Positions 16,846-25,801 of a DNA stretch of 64,000 nucleotides are shown in pieces. The stretch comes from LZORAL124-50-18 sp051208045 (lineage in GTDB: Bacteria; Pseudomonadota; Gammaproteobacteria; Pseudomonadales; Oleiphilaceae), in contig JBPJFY010000003.1 in the NCBI GenBank assembly GCA_051208045.1, forward strand, positions 320,433 to 384,432, read 5' to 3'. The position numbers and the translations under genes are program-made. Position 1 is the stretch's first letter. Every line of letters begins with the position of its first letter. The notes under the pieces are model-generated. The model saw only the letters and a program-made list of their open reading frames with translations, searched no databases and was not told the origin of the DNA.

Positions 16846-17634
16846 ATGAAACGAGCCAGACTGTCCCCTCATTATGTTGTACCCCTGGCCGCCCTGATGG
16901 TGATATCCCTCGCGGCAACGCCACCGCACGTTGCAGCTTCAGAGGAAGCTCGGGTATCCCTGGTACTGTCTGTCGACAATTGGGGCGATTACATCACTCA
17001 ATCCTTACCCGATCAAGGGGTTATGACGGAAATTGTCCGGCAATCTCTGGCGTATGAGGGCACGTCTATTTCTCTGGACTGGACTCCCTGGAAACGCATC
17101 GAAGCCATTGAGATAGACACCAACAATGCCTTCTCATTCGGCTGGATTAAGAATTCTGCCCGTGAAGCACGCTGGCACTATTCCAATCCCTTCTTTGAGG
17201 GCGGCAATATCTTTATCAGCCGCGCCGATAACCAGATTGTCTGGAAAACGTTCGAAGACCTCAAGCCCTTCACCATCGGTATCACCCGAGGTTACAGCCA
17301 CGGCGAAGCCTTTGATACCTACATGAAAAACCTGACCATCACGTATGCCAATACGGATACCACCAATATCAAAAAGCTGCTCGCAAAACGCATCGACCTT
17401 TTCGCCATCTCTCCCCGTGTTGCCAAAGCTGAAATTGAACAGCATTTCGCAAATCGAAAGCAGGAAATTCACTTCATACAGAGCCCGAAGCTCACCGAAT
17501 GGAAAACACATTTCGTGTGCGCCAAGGTGAATCCAGACTGCCTGCCGACCATCGAAGCATTTAACAAAGGGCTGAAACGTTATCAGGACTCCGGGCGCTA
17601 CGCCGCGCTTGTGGCACAGTTTCATCAGCTGTAA
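16846..17634 (+). CDS. Periplasmic substrate-binding-like protein (PBP2 fold)
   Basis: A 262-residue protein with a signal peptide (MKRARLSPHYVVPLAALMVISLAATPPHVAAS in part). It has the type-2 periplasmic binding fold of the SBP_bac_3 family: GVMTEIVRQSLAYEG, DWTPWKRIEAIE, the ARWHYSNPFFEGG hinge region and KPFTIGITRGYSHGEAF. ATG 16846 was chosen because it opens the signal peptide; upstream in-frame starts lie within the previous gene. No transporter gene is adjacent, so it may act as a sensor or orphan binder. Ligand unknown. Confidence 0.78.
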   Translation: MKRARLSPHYVVPLAALMVISLAATPPHVAASEEARVSLVLSVDNWGDYITQSLPDQGVMTEIVRQSLAYEGTSISLDWTPWKRIEAIEIDTNNAFSFGWIKNSAREARWHYSNPFFEGGNIFISRADNQIVWKTFEDLKPFTIGITRGYSHGEAFDTYMKNLTITYANTDTTNIKKLLAKRIDLFAISPRVAKAEIEQHFANRKQEIHFIQSPKLTEWKTHFVCAKVNPDCLPTIEAFNKGLKRYQDSGRYAALVAQFHQL

Positions 17635-17669
17635 CGCTTTGGAAGTGCAGAGCAATGCTCCGCCTGGGA

Positions 17670-19652
17670 TTAGCTTTCTTCGGTTTCAGCCGCGGGCGAC
17701 CGGGACACCCAGAAGTGGACTTTCTCGGACAACTCATCGAAGTCGACCGGCTTACCAATAAAATCATTCATCCCGCATTTGAGTGAGCGCTCCTTATCTT
17801 CCTGAAGCACATTTGCAGTAAGCGCAACAATGGGCAGCATGGTCATTTCCAGCTGATGACGAATCGCCATCGTCGCTTCAAACCCGTCCATCACGGGCAT
17901 CTGAAGATCCATCAGCACCATATCAAAGACATTTTCCTGCACTTTTTTCACGGCATCCTCGCCATTCATGGCGTAATCGCACTTCACCCCGATTTCGTGG
18001 AGCATCTCGCCGACAATCATGCGATTTAATTCAATGTCCTCGACGACCAGTACCCGACGCTGGGAAAGGTCGGTCAACACGCCCCCCGTCATCGATCCAC
18101 TGAAGCCAGAGGATTCCGGGCCCACTTGTTGAGCCCCCATATTCAGTTTAAACGCAATGGCAGAAGACTGCGGCGATTCCTGCTCAAACTGAAGTTCCCC
18201 CCCCATAAGCTCAACAATCCGCCGACTGATCGCCAGTCCCAAACCGCTCGTCGCAAAGTCCTCCGAGGGTGACTGTTGAAAGTAGTAATACGGCTCCAGC
18301 ACCTTGGTCACAGTCTCCGCGTCCACTCCCGGCCCGCTGTCAGAGACCTTGAAGCGAATCACCACGCGTTGCTCGTCTGCCAGTTCCTGAATCAGATCGA
18401 TGTGCACATGAACAAAACCCTCCGCCACCGTTTTCACAGAATGGGAAAGCAGATTGATCAATACCTGCTTCAGCCGGCCCATATCACCCACCAACTCACT
18501 CGGCAACAATGGATCAATGTACACCTGAAAATCTATGCCTTTACGATCAAACTCATTACTGAAAATACTACGTAAATCGGATTGCACCACTTGCATATTG
18601 AACCGGTTTTCTTCGAGGAGAAGGTGATTCACCTCCATCTGGGACAGGTCTACAATATCGTTAATCATGCTGACGACCGTGGAAGCTGCACCGCGAATAT
18701 TTTCGAAGTACATTTGCAGCTTTTCGGGATCTTGTGTATTTCGGGCAACATCACTCAGCCCAACAATCGCGGTAAGCGGTGTTCGGAGTGAATTGCTGAT
18801 GTTCGCGAGAAACAAACTTTTGGCCTTATTGGCCTTGTCTGCACGCTCTTTTTCTGCACGAAACTGCTCTGTACGGTCACGTACCTGCAACTCCAGATCA
18901 ATGTTGCGTGTATTCACCTCTTGCTGAATCTGGTCCTTGATCGCGGACCCTTCATCGAAGGAGCGCAGCAGTTGATTCATTTTGCTTGCAAGCAAACGCA
19001 TTTCCCCGGATGAAAAGCGTTGCTTCAAAGCAATCCCCTCCCGAAGATCCGTCAAATCCACCCGGTCCAACATAGTGGCCATTTCGGTAATCGGACGTGT
19101 CAATGACCGGTAGAACACCACAAACAGGATCAAGGCAAGCAACATGCTACGTACCACCCCGGAGAGCAGGATCAAAGCAGAGCGCTGTATGAAATCAAAG
19201 CCCTCGCTGTAGGGGTCTGCGACCACAATCAGGTAACCAATCACCTTCCGCGCACGATTTTTCTCTACGGTCAGCGCAATCTCTTTCTTAACCTCATCAC
19301 CAAACAAAAAAGTGACCAGGGGCCGCAGCGACTTCTCTGTCAATGCCCGCTCATTGAACGCCAGACGCTCATGCTTTTCGGACTCAATACTGGCAACCAC
19401 GGTGTTTGCGTACGAAAACAGCCCTTTGACCACACTTTGCGCCAGTCCTTCATCCAGGTTCCATACAGACTCCGTCGCCGGTTTTACACTGGACTCAATC
19501 AGGGAGTCCAGGGTCGTCTTCAGCGCTGATCGCTTCTCAAAATAATCAAACGTAATCTGAAGCGTGCTCAGTACAACCCCAACAATGAACGCAACAATGA
19601 CGGCATTGCGTGCCTGTTGAAACGCCAGCTTTTCACCCAGGGGTATATTCAT
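17670..19652 (-). CDS. Hybrid sensor histidine kinase with substituted catalytic residues
   Basis: 660 residues: two membrane helices (about 15-33 and 160-180) flank a periplasmic domain, then HAMP (about 181-235), coiled coil, HisKA-like, HATPase and receiver. The H-box reads NISNSLRTP with Asn287 (codon 18792-18794) in place of the phospho-acceptor His. The N-box reads NLLSHSVK with His404 (18441-18443) where the Mg-binding Asn is expected. The G boxes (DSGPG 438-442, TSGLGLAIS) and the receiver (LVVEDIE, MDLQMPVMDG, ALTAN, GKP) look intact. It probably cannot autophosphorylate normally, yet the frame is intact. Confidence 0.88.
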   Translation of the reverse strand: MNIPLGEKLAFQQARNAVIVAFIVGVVLSTLQITFDYFEKRSALKTTLDSLIESSVKPATESVWNLDEGLAQSVVKGLFSYANTVVASIESEKHERLAFNERALTEKSLRPLVTFLFGDEVKKEIALTVEKNRARKVIGYLIVVADPYSEGFDFIQRSALILLSGVVRSMLLALILFVVFYRSLTRPITEMATMLDRVDLTDLREGIALKQRFSSGEMRLLASKMNQLLRSFDEGSAIKDQIQQEVNTRNIDLELQVRDRTEQFRAEKERADKANKAKSLFLANISNSLRTPLTAIVGLSDVARNTQDPEKLQMYFENIRGAASTVVSMINDIVDLSQMEVNHLLLEENRFNMQVVQSDLRSIFSNEFDRKGIDFQVYIDPLLPSELVGDMGRLKQVLINLLSHSVKTVAEGFVHVHIDLIQELADEQRVVIRFKVSDSGPGVDAETVTKVLEPYYYFQQSPSEDFATSGLGLAISRRIVELMGGELQFEQESPQSSAIAFKLNMGAQQVGPESSGFSGSMTGGVLTDLSQRRVLVVEDIELNRMIVGEMLHEIGVKCDYAMNGEDAVKKVQENVFDMVLMDLQMPVMDGFEATMAIRHQLEMTMLPIVALTANVLQEDKERSLKCGMNDFIGKPVDFDELSEKVHFWVSRSPAAETEES

Positions 19653-19788
19653 TCACTGTCCAGAAAGCTATTTACAGTTCTTACCTACATCTACTAGTGT
19701 AGCTGTTTACCGCCAAAATCCTATCTCCATTCTGGCAGAACACACTGTCTTTACCGATACAACACACTATCAATACAGGTACAACGCT

Positions 19789-20085
19789 ATGAACCCGTCC
19801 ACTGAGCAAATCACGTGCAAGTTTATTATTCAAGGGAAAGTTCAGGGCGTTTGGTTTCGCGCCTCCACGAAGCAACAGGCTGACCGTCTCAATATCAGCG
19901 GTTACGCCAACAATCTGCCCGACGGCAGCGTGGAGGTGCTTGCCAGCGGCAAACACCAGGACATCCTTACACTGGAGCGTTGGCTGCATACCGGCCCCGA
20001 ATTGGCCCACGTGCACAGCGTACTGAAATCAGAACTTCACGATGACGAAATGCCGCCAGCATACGACGGATTTATCACCGGGTAA
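19789..20085 (+). CDS. acyP: Acylphosphatase
   Basis: A 98-residue cytoplasmic enzyme that hydrolyses acyl phosphates. It has the whole family pattern: IIQGKVQGVWFRASTKQQAD, with the catalytic Arg in GVWFR, and GYANNLPDGSVEVLASG, with the catalytic Asn. Length is normal. It stands alone between the divergent histidine-kinase gene and the convergent VWA gene, whose stop is 5 bp away. Confidence 0.92.
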   Translation: MNPSTEQITCKFIIQGKVQGVWFRASTKQQADRLNISGYANNLPDGSVEVLASGKHQDILTLERWLHTGPELAHVHSVLKSELHDDEMPPAYDGFITG

Positions 20086-20089
20086 CCCA

Positions 20090-22384
20090 TCAGAAGAAGT
20101 ACACAAACTCCACCTGAACATGATCTTCATACCGCAGGGCTGATGATTTAAATTTATCCGATGGATTAGCGAGTACATTCAGTAACTGCAGCGGGTCTTC
20201 AGGATAGGCTGTCCCTCCGGAAAACACCCGTGCTTCGGCACTGACTTTCATGTTTTGTGCAATTCTGCGGCTGCCTTCAACGGCGTAATAGACATCATTG
20301 GATTCAGGGTCCCAGATGCCGCCCAGTAACACCTCGCTGGACGCCGTGTCATTTGCCGTCCATCGCCAGCCGACAAACCAGTCATGCTCAAAGGGTGTCG
20401 CTGCGCTGTCACCCCGATCGTCCCAGAGGTACTCTATCAGCCACCCCAGATCGGAGTCGCCTCCCATAATGCCCACCTGGGTATATTCGAATCCAGTGGT
20501 TACCGCCGTATAGCGATCCCCAACCCCGCTGCGCGAGATACCCTCAAACTTCAGCAACCATTGCCCCAGAATGTACTGAAGCTCCAAACCGGCCTGGTCA
20601 ATCGTCGTGTAATGCGGTATGAGCTTTGGCTGCGCGAAATCACCATTGAACTGGAATACCGGTTCCCGACTGGTACCGGAAAACCAGGAAATCGCATAAT
20701 CCAGGGTGTCCCAGTGATTGGAATACCGGAAAGCAAAATCCTGATGCGCATCCTCGTCATCCGATGCATACGTTGCGTTATCTGTATCAATTTCAATCGG
20801 CGAGCCTAACCGCCCGTCTTTCCCCGGGAAAGTTCGTTCGCGGAAATACCACAGCCAGTAGACGTCAATATTTCCCCATTCAGACTCATAGGCGAACTTA
20901 ACCATGGGTTGCCCCAGTTTATCCTCCCCATCAATGCTTTCTACCGCATCGGTCTGGTTAATGATATCCACCAGGTGCAAGGATTCGGTAACTCCCCAGA
21001 ACACCTTACCAATGCCCACCTTAGTCTCCCAGCCGGCATCTCCAATATGCGTCCAGATCAACTCCCGCACATCATAGTGGCTGCGTTCACTGTCCGAGCT
21101 GTCCAACCGGCCGAACAACGTGATCTCAAAGAGGTTGCTGCCCTCCTCGGTGAGATAATCAATCTCCGGCTGCAGGCGGAGAGAGCCATTGAGCCGATCC
21201 TGTTTATTCTGCCCCTCTTTCGGAAATGCCCGTGCTTCAATCCCGACTTCACCTTTAAACCAGCCGGCAGTTTCAGCGCCGATATCGAATCCACCAAAAT
21301 CAAATTCCTCACCGAAGCCAACTTCTTCAGACACTGCAGGCAACGTTTCTCGAGCGAACTCAGGCTTTGGTCGCCGGTCGGCCAATGCAATCAATTGATC
21401 GGGCGTGGGTTCTACGCCCGCAAGATAAGCAATCGGACGCCCAAGTAAGAGTGCGCGTTTTCTTCCAATGCCTTCCACCGACCAATAGGAAACATCCGCT
21501 GGTACGGAAGACAACGCTTCCGGCGTAATGCGAATCAGGGTATTACTGCTGAATTGTGACCACGCGATGGAAGTCGGCGTATCACTGCCGGTCAACTCCC
21601 AGCCTTCGGGATGGCGTAACTTCACAAATGCCGGTGGCACACTGGAGATGATCAGGCTCATCGGATGATTCACAGACATCATGGCGAACTGGTTATTCGC
21701 CGTATACTCAGCGGTCAATCCCGCGGCCTGCGCCAGATAGCGAATTCCACTTAAAACCGGGTCAGACTCGCCCGCCAAACTAGAGTAATTCCCGCCTGAA
21801 TTACGAATCAGTTTTTGATAAAACGGCTCACCTTGATTGCCGATCTCCAATACTTGCAGATTTACCTGTTTTCGACGCATTACCGATGAAAGCGTGTTCA
21901 GTATGTAGTCATCCAATAGCGCATTTCGAATGGTACGGCCAGTTTCATTACCCCCGCCTGTAATCAGAAGAATGGTCGGCTTCGCGTTTGTCTGGCTGTT
22001 ATCAAACAACACCGATTGAAGCGCGACGCGCAGATTGCGTTCCCGCTCCCGCCATTGCATTGTGCCGATGGCAGAAGAAAACTGTTTTCTCTTTTGCTCT
22101 GTGAGAGGACCGTAAGGCAAAATGGCTGACGCCTCTTTTCCAAAAGCCCACACCCCAACAAAATCACCCTCTTGGTACACAGAACCCACGGCAACCTCAG
22201 AAAACACTTTCCGCAGTTCAGACTTATCCACGAAATTGGTCATTGCAGATGCGTCCACCAGTATCCGTATATCCGCAGGTGCCCTGGCCTGAGCATACGC
22301 AACCGATACCAGTAGCTGAACGGTCACCACGAACAGAATAAACGCTCGAAAGACGTGACGATGGAGTAAGAGAGACTGTTTCAT
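20090..22384 (-). CDS. Secreted VWA-domain protein fused to an outer-membrane beta-barrel-like region
   Basis: 764 residues starting at ATG 22384 (AAGGG ribosome site). A signal peptide (to about residue 33) is followed by a von Willebrand A domain (about 38-230) with ILVDASAM at the metal site, a variant of DxSxS, and LLITGGGNETG. After a linker, residues about 370-764 are rich in alternating aromatic/polar strands (WGNIDVYWLWYFRE, YAISWFSGTS, LGWLIEYLWDDRG) and the protein ends VEFVYFF. A C-terminal Phe after a strand is typical of outer-membrane barrels. Role unknown. Confidence 0.7.
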   Translation of the reverse strand: MKQSLLLHRHVFRAFILFVVTVQLLVSVAYAQARAPADIRILVDASAMTNFVDKSELRKVFSEVAVGSVYQEGDFVGVWAFGKEASAILPYGPLTEQKRKQFSSAIGTMQWRERERNLRVALQSVLFDNSQTNAKPTILLITGGGNETGRTIRNALLDDYILNTLSSVMRRKQVNLQVLEIGNQGEPFYQKLIRNSGGNYSSLAGESDPVLSGIRYLAQAAGLTAEYTANNQFAMMSVNHPMSLIISSVPPAFVKLRHPEGWELTGSDTPTSIAWSQFSSNTLIRITPEALSSVPADVSYWSVEGIGRKRALLLGRPIAYLAGVEPTPDQLIALADRRPKPEFARETLPAVSEEVGFGEEFDFGGFDIGAETAGWFKGEVGIEARAFPKEGQNKQDRLNGSLRLQPEIDYLTEEGSNLFEITLFGRLDSSDSERSHYDVRELIWTHIGDAGWETKVGIGKVFWGVTESLHLVDIINQTDAVESIDGEDKLGQPMVKFAYESEWGNIDVYWLWYFRERTFPGKDGRLGSPIEIDTDNATYASDDEDAHQDFAFRYSNHWDTLDYAISWFSGTSREPVFQFNGDFAQPKLIPHYTTIDQAGLELQYILGQWLLKFEGISRSGVGDRYTAVTTGFEYTQVGIMGGDSDLGWLIEYLWDDRGDSAATPFEHDWFVGWRWTANDTASSEVLLGGIWDPESNDVYYAVEGSRRIAQNMKVSAEARVFSGGTAYPEDPLQLLNVLANPSDKFKSSALRYEDHVQVEFVYFF

Positions 22385-22560
22385 ATCCGGCCCTTTTTGT
22401 GGATCTGTGCGTGAAATTCGATCTCCGGGAGATGACACGCTTTATATTCAAAAAGTTAGCACATTTTATTAAAAAATGAATGCAAAACTGTTCACATGGG
22501 TCGAAAGATCCGTTTTTTCAACAATTTCAATGAAATTAACAGTTTACAAACCCTCCTACA

Positions 22561-22595
22561 CTGTATATATTCACAGATACTGTATAAAGACACAG
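22561..22595 (+). promoter_or_regulatory. Two LexA boxes upstream of lexA
   Basis: Two perfect CTGT-N8-ACAG boxes at 22561-22576 and 22580-22595, separated by 3 bp, ending 37 bp before the lexA start. Double boxes are typical of autoregulated lexA promoters. Confidence 0.92.
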
Positions 22596-22632
22596 AACAT
22601 GCATCCACCACAGGCAGCAAAGGGTACAGGAA

Positions 22633-23238
22633 ATGAAGCTCACCAAGCGCCAACAGGAAGTTCTTGATCTCATTAAAGATCACCTCGATGACACTGGATT
22701 CCCCCCTACGCGCGCCGAGATCGCCAAAACCCTCGGCTTTCGGTCTGCAAATGCGGCAGAAGAACATCTAAAAGCCCTTGCCAGGAAAGGCGTGATTGAA
22801 ATGATTCCCGGTGCCAGTCGTGGCATCAGGGTGCTTACCTCAGATGCTGAAGAGCCAAAAGGCATTCCGATCGTTGGACAGGTGGCAGCAGGCCAACCTA
22901 TTCTCGCCGTCGAGAATGTCGAAGAATACTGTCAGGTTGAAGCCAACATGTTTCATCCGCCGGCAGACTACTTTCTCAGAGTGAACGGGCTCAGCATGAA
23001 GAATGCAGGCATATTGGATGGTGACCTGCTCGCTGTGCACCGGACCAAAGATGTACATAATGGTCAAATTGTGGTGGCCCGTCTCAATGATGAAGTTACC
23101 GTGAAACGCTGGCAAAAGCAGGGACAGGTCATTCGCCTGCTGCCTGAGAACGAGGACTTTCAAACGATTGAGGTGACAGCAGGGAACGATGTATTTGAAG
23201 TGGAAGGCCTGGGCGTGGGTATCATCCGTCAGATATAG
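22633..23238 (+). CDS. lexA: LexA repressor
   Basis: A 201-residue SOS repressor. The winged-helix DNA-binding domain is at 1-66 (LTKRQQEVLDLIKDHL, PPTRAEIAKTLGF, RSANAAEEHLKALARKG). The self-cleavage bond is Ala86-Gly87 (VAAGQP). The S24 protease dyad is Ser121 (NGLSMK) and Lys158 (TVKRW). RecA filaments trigger cleavage and de-repression. It should control its own gene and the imuA operon 11.9 kb to the left through matching boxes. No sulA-like gene follows it directly. Confidence 0.96.
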   Translation: MKLTKRQQEVLDLIKDHLDDTGFPPTRAEIAKTLGFRSANAAEEHLKALARKGVIEMIPGASRGIRVLTSDAEEPKGIPIVGQVAAGQPILAVENVEEYCQVEANMFHPPADYFLRVNGLSMKNAGILDGDLLAVHRTKDVHNGQIVVARLNDEVTVKRWQKQGQVIRLLPENEDFQTIEVTAGNDVFEVEGLGVGIIRQI

Positions 23239-23317
23239 AGTCCACTCTTCTCGGGTGACCCGCGCACTGCCACCCAGTTGACCTGATGACTTGTCAATGA
23301 GTTGCACTGATGACTTA

Positions 23318-23560
23318 TCAATGAATGGTGGCGTTGTCTAATTCTTCGTCCATCAATCCGTTGGGGTGGGACAAATCGCCAACCATCTCAATGCCGGCAC
23401 CAATCATCGTGCGAGCAACGGTGGTTGTGTGTTCTTTCAAAAACGCTTTCGCTTCTTCGGAGAAAGAGATAGTTACCAGGCTATGTTCATCTTCACCAGA
23501 TCGTTGTAACGCAAAATCGCCATTTTCCAGTTGAACAATTTCCAGGTATGAAGTTGGCAT
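23318..23560 (-). CDS. Small conserved hypothetical protein next to lexA
   Basis: An 80-residue acidic protein starting at ATG 23560, with GGAGG 5 bp upstream (an in-frame start 15 bp earlier has no better site). It contains YLEIVQLENGDFALQRSGE and EEAKAFLKEHTTTVARTMIGAG. Pseudomonas chromosomes carry a similar-sized hypothetical protein near lexA, so this may be a conserved neighbour; that comparison is from memory. No function is known. Confidence 0.7.
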   Translation of the reverse strand: MPTSYLEIVQLENGDFALQRSGEDEHSLVTISFSEEAKAFLKEHTTTVARTMIGAGIEMVGDLSHPNGLMDEELDNATIH

Positions 23561-23671
23561 GTTTTCCTCCCCCAATCGGGGTTAAAGACAAATGTGAAGG
23601 TGCCATAAAGCGCGACCCGTTCGCCTCATGATACCCGATCTGGGGCCGAAACTAAACCTGCGTCATCGGCA

Positions 23672-24259
23672 CTACCCTTCCCAGCCCAGCTCCCGCACCT
23701 GTGTTATCTCGTCATCCAGACCCCGTAAAATGTCTTGGAGCAGGCACACCATCTGTTCCGGCATGCTTCTGTCATGCGTTGTTGAGCGGCCAATAATATT
23801 GGCTTCCGCAGGCTCAATGGACGGAAACTTCTGAGCCAGCCCTTTTGCGATGGACTGGTTAACGCTGTTCAAAACCCGTTCGGCATTGACCAACTGCCCC
23901 AACCAACTCTGGTCATCATTTACCAGGCTCAACAGCCGCCACAAACTCCCTGACTCCTGAGCGGTGGATTGCTGCACTTTCGCGACCAATTCCGCCAAAC
24001 TTCCGGCCTTCACAGCGTCCACACTCTGCCCCGCGGACAGATTGGCTACCGCGGTTTCTTTGCACAGGGACAAAGCCGACAGTGATATCAGTGAAATCGT
24101 CCCGGCAAACAGTGCGATCGCCGGCGCATCACCCAGCGCGCTCTCCCCACTTTCTGATTTTGCCTTCTGCCCCGAGATTATCTTGTCCAGCTCGGCAAGA
24201 GAGAGCTTAGCCAGATACTTCTGTTCATTTGCAAGATTCAACCACTGCTGTTTACTCAA
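23672..24259 (-). CDS. Conserved hypothetical protein (possibly DUF6586)
   Basis: A 195-residue helical protein beginning at TTG 24259, with AAGGA about 9 bp upstream. It reads QQWLNLANEQKYLAKLSLAELD at the N-terminus, has one modest hydrophobic stretch (AIALFAGTISLISLSALSL, about 47-65), and ends in QVRELGWEG. It resembles the unnamed DUF6586-type protein found near lexA in Pseudomonas; that identification is tentative. Same strand as the small gene downstream, with 111 bp between them. Confidence 0.65.
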   Translation of the reverse strand: MSKQQWLNLANEQKYLAKLSLAELDKIISGQKAKSESGESALGDAPAIALFAGTISLISLSALSLCKETAVANLSAGQSVDAVKAGSLAELVAKVQQSTAQESGSLWRLLSLVNDDQSWLGQLVNAERVLNSVNQSIAKGLAQKFPSIEPAEANIIGRSTTHDRSMPEQMVCLLQDILRGLDDEITQVRELGWEG

Positions 24260-24414
24260 ATCGCCAATCCTTTCTTACACCCAAACTCACCGGCAGCCAA
24301 ATTCTGAGAATCAAACAGATACCAATTCAAGGCAGGAATTTGCTACACATCTGATTATTTCTACTATTCTTACATTAATACCCCAAAATAACATCTATCC
24401 CGAGAGAGATAACA

Positions 24415-25773
24415 TTGAAAAGAATAGGCATTCTTACCGCAATCGCACTCATGGCAGGCCATAGCGCACTTTTGCAGGCAAAGGTCTCCGAACAGGAAGC
24501 GGCCCGACTGGACAAGGACCTGACACCCGTCGGTGCAGTCAGACTGGGCAATTCTGCAGGCACTATCCCGGCGTGGACTGGCGGCCTGACCACACCGCCC
24601 AAGGGGTACAACGAAGGTGATCACCATATAGATCCCTATGCGTCCGAGCAGCCGTCGTTCAAAATCGACAAAACCAATGTTGATAAATTTAAAGACAATT
24701 TAACGCCGGGACAGATTGCGCTCATCAATCAATACGCACCAGGCTACTTTCTTAACGTGTACCCCACCCACCGTAGTGCGGCGTACCCGGAGCATATCTA
24801 CCAAAAACTGAAAGACAATGCCGTGAAAGCCCAGTTGCTTGAGCTGGGTAACGGTGTTTCCAATACCATTGCGACGAGCCCCTTTCCCATTCCGGCCAAC
24901 GGTTTGGAGGTTTTGTGGAATCATATTCTGCGCTACCGAGGTGAGCAGGTGGAATTCCGCTCCGCTTTCGTCACGCCGACACCTGATGGAAGCTATACAC
25001 CGGTCCTGACCGAATACAATTACTTTTTTGCCTACAGCGAGCCCGGCGCGCAGCTGTCGGACATTGATAACAAAATCTTTTATCTGCAAACCAATGTGAT
25101 CTCGCCCACCAAACTGGCCGGCACACTCAATCTGGTCCATGAAACCCTGGACCAGGTGCGCTCCCCGAGAAAGGCCTGGCGCTATCAGGCCGGTGAACGG
25201 CGGCTACGACGGGCACCATCGCTGGAATACGGCACGGATTTCCCAAACAGCTCCTCCCTTAAAACAGTCGACCAAACCGACATGTATAACGGTGCACCGA
25301 ATCAATACGAGTGGACACTCACGGGGAAAAAAGAGATCTATATCCCTTATAACTCGTATAAGCTGGAGAATCCGGATTTAAAAATTGAAAATATTATTCA
25401 ACCCAAACACATCAACCAGGACCTCGGTCGCTATGAGCTTCACCGGGTGTGGGTCGTTGAGGGGGTATTGAGAGATGGTATCAAGCACCCTTACCATTTC
25501 CGTCGAATGTATTTTGACGAGGACAGCTGGCAGATTGTGCTCACTGAAGAATACGATGAAGACAAGAAACTCTGGCGCGTGTCTGAGGCGCACTCCATTA
25601 CCTATTACGAAAAACCACTCCTCTGGAGCGGCCTGGAAGTCACCTATGACCTGAAGTCAAGGCGCTATTTTGCTGACGGTCTGAACAATGAGGAAAAACC
25701 CTACAATTTCAATCCAGGGTTTGATGCCAAGGACTTCTCAACGTCAGCGGCCCGTCGTGCCGCCAAGCGTTAA
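24415..25773 (+). CDS. DUF1329 family outer-membrane-associated protein
   Basis: A 452-residue exported protein starting at TTG 24415, with a signal peptide (about 1-22, ending LLQAKV). The rest is a full DUF1329 domain: LTPVGAVRLGNSAGTIPAWTGGL, YLQTNVISPTKLAGTLNLVHETLDQ and KAWRYQAGERRLRRAPSLEYG in part, and the C-terminal RRYFADGLNNEEKP. The family has a LolA/LolB-like fold, is often linked to sterol, alkane or lipid use, and frequently pairs with a DUF1302 protein, which is not seen here. Confidence 0.88.
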   Translation: MKRIGILTAIALMAGHSALLQAKVSEQEAARLDKDLTPVGAVRLGNSAGTIPAWTGGLTTPPKGYNEGDHHIDPYASEQPSFKIDKTNVDKFKDNLTPGQIALINQYAPGYFLNVYPTHRSAAYPEHIYQKLKDNAVKAQLLELGNGVSNTIATSPFPIPANGLEVLWNHILRYRGEQVEFRSAFVTPTPDGSYTPVLTEYNYFFAYSEPGAQLSDIDNKIFYLQTNVISPTKLAGTLNLVHETLDQVRSPRKAWRYQAGERRLRRAPSLEYGTDFPNSSSLKTVDQTDMYNGAPNQYEWTLTGKKEIYIPYNSYKLENPDLKIENIIQPKHINQDLGRYELHRVWVVEGVLRDGIKHPYHFRRMYFDEDSWQIVLTEEYDEDKKLWRVSEAHSITYYEKPLLWSGLEVTYDLKSRRYFADGLNNEEKPYNFNPGFDAKDFSTSAARRAAKR

Positions 25774-25801
25774 CTACGAGCGCCCCAAGACAGGTATTAC
25801 T

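Noticed and set aside
18441..18794. Histidine kinase called as a normal active kinase
   Set aside because: Both the H-box His and N-box Asn are replaced when the codons are read directly, so standard activity is not assumed.
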